Source of the DNA: CAUZSN01 sp963582345
GTDB taxonomy: Bacteria > Planctomycetota > Planctomycetia > Planctomycetales > Planctomycetaceae
Reading direction: 5' to 3'
DNA length: 15,715 nucleotides
Assembly (NCBI GenBank): GCA_963582345.1
Contig: CAUZSN010000069.1
Span: 1-15,715, forward strand
The notes beneath the pieces were generated by a model. It saw only the letters and a list, made by a program, of their open reading frames with translations, was not told where the DNA came from and did no database searches. Position 1 is the stretch's first letter. Every line of letters begins with the position of its first letter. Both the position numbers and the translations under genes were made by a program. Positions 15,621 to 15,715 of the stretch are shown in pieces.

Positions 15621-15644
15621 TATTCCGGTGTCGACTTCGGAATA
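15621..15644 (+). terminator. Hairpin downstream of aroF, weak terminator candidate
   Basis: TATTCCG (15621-15627) pairs perfectly with CGGAATA (15638-15644) around a ten-base loop containing GTCGAC. There is no T-run after it, so it may be a processing or pausing hairpin rather than an intrinsic terminator. It lies about 100 bases after the aroF stop. Confidence 0.3.
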
Positions 15645-15664
15645 CTTCGCATAATGACTGTACT

Positions 15665-15693
15665 TTGACTTGTCCACAAAATTGGGCGATATG
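15665..15693 (+). promoter_or_regulatory. Weak promoter candidate for a gene beyond the right edge
   Basis: TTGACT (15665-15670), a 17-base spacer and GATATG. The -35 is good and the -10 poor. No start codon with an open frame can be judged before the window ends. Confidence 0.25.
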
Positions 15694-15715
15694 ACAAAGA
15701 CTACTTTTTTACCAG

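Overview
The window looks like chromosomal DNA of a planctomycete, probably of the Pirellulaceae or a neighbouring marine group. This is inferred from gene content and arrangement, since no search was run. The main pointers are a SpoVG protein with a zinc-ribbon insert beside ispE, a DksA-like gene overlapping lspA and followed by a prenyltransferase-fold protein, sulfatase and DUF1501 remnants, and frequent non-ATG starts. Base composition is close to balanced. No rRNA, tRNA, CRISPR array or insertion sequence was recognised.

Layout. Positions 1-4164 (minus strand) hold a MoxR ATPase, a DUF58 protein and a transglutaminase-core membrane protein that runs off the left edge; the last two overlap by ATGA. 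Positions 4452-5309 (plus) encode PurQ. Positions 5437-6999 (minus) carry ispE followed closely by spoVG. Positions 7299-8648 (minus) encode a lipoprotein with beta-sandwich repeats. Positions 8649-9554 hold two gene fossils, the C-terminal end of a sulfatase (plus) and the C-terminal part of a DUF1501 protein (minus), lying tail to tail. Positions 9555-11453 (minus) form a compact operon: DksA/TraR-type zinc finger protein, lspA, and a prenyltransferase/squalene-oxidase-repeat protein. Positions 11874-12632 (minus) encode a family 2 glycosyltransferase. A gene-poor stretch follows, with one possible small gene at 13517-13837. Positions 14103-15518 (plus) carry a promoter, a short leader ORF, a strong terminator and then the type I-beta DAHP synthase, the first enzyme of aromatic amino acid synthesis.

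The most interesting part is the DAHP synthase leader. A good sigma70-like promoter is followed by a Shine-Dalgarno site and a 41-codon ORF in which six of eight consecutive codons (21-28) are Trp or Phe. Next comes a near-perfect rho-independent terminator about 110 nt before aroF. Read by hand, the RNA between the Trp/Phe codons and the terminator can form an alternative helix that captures the 5' arm of the terminator. It also contains a smaller upstream hairpin that a ribosome stalled at the Trp/Phe codons would cover. This is the geometry of classical translation-coupled attenuation, sensing Phe and Trp, in front of the gate enzyme of the pathway. I do not know of a described example in this phylum, but could not search.

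Other points worth a look are the paired eroded sulfatase and DUF1501 remnants, the long zinc-ribbon SpoVG, the prenyltransferase-fold protein that seems to lack the usual zinc ligands, and a transglutaminase with Glu where the family usually has Asp.
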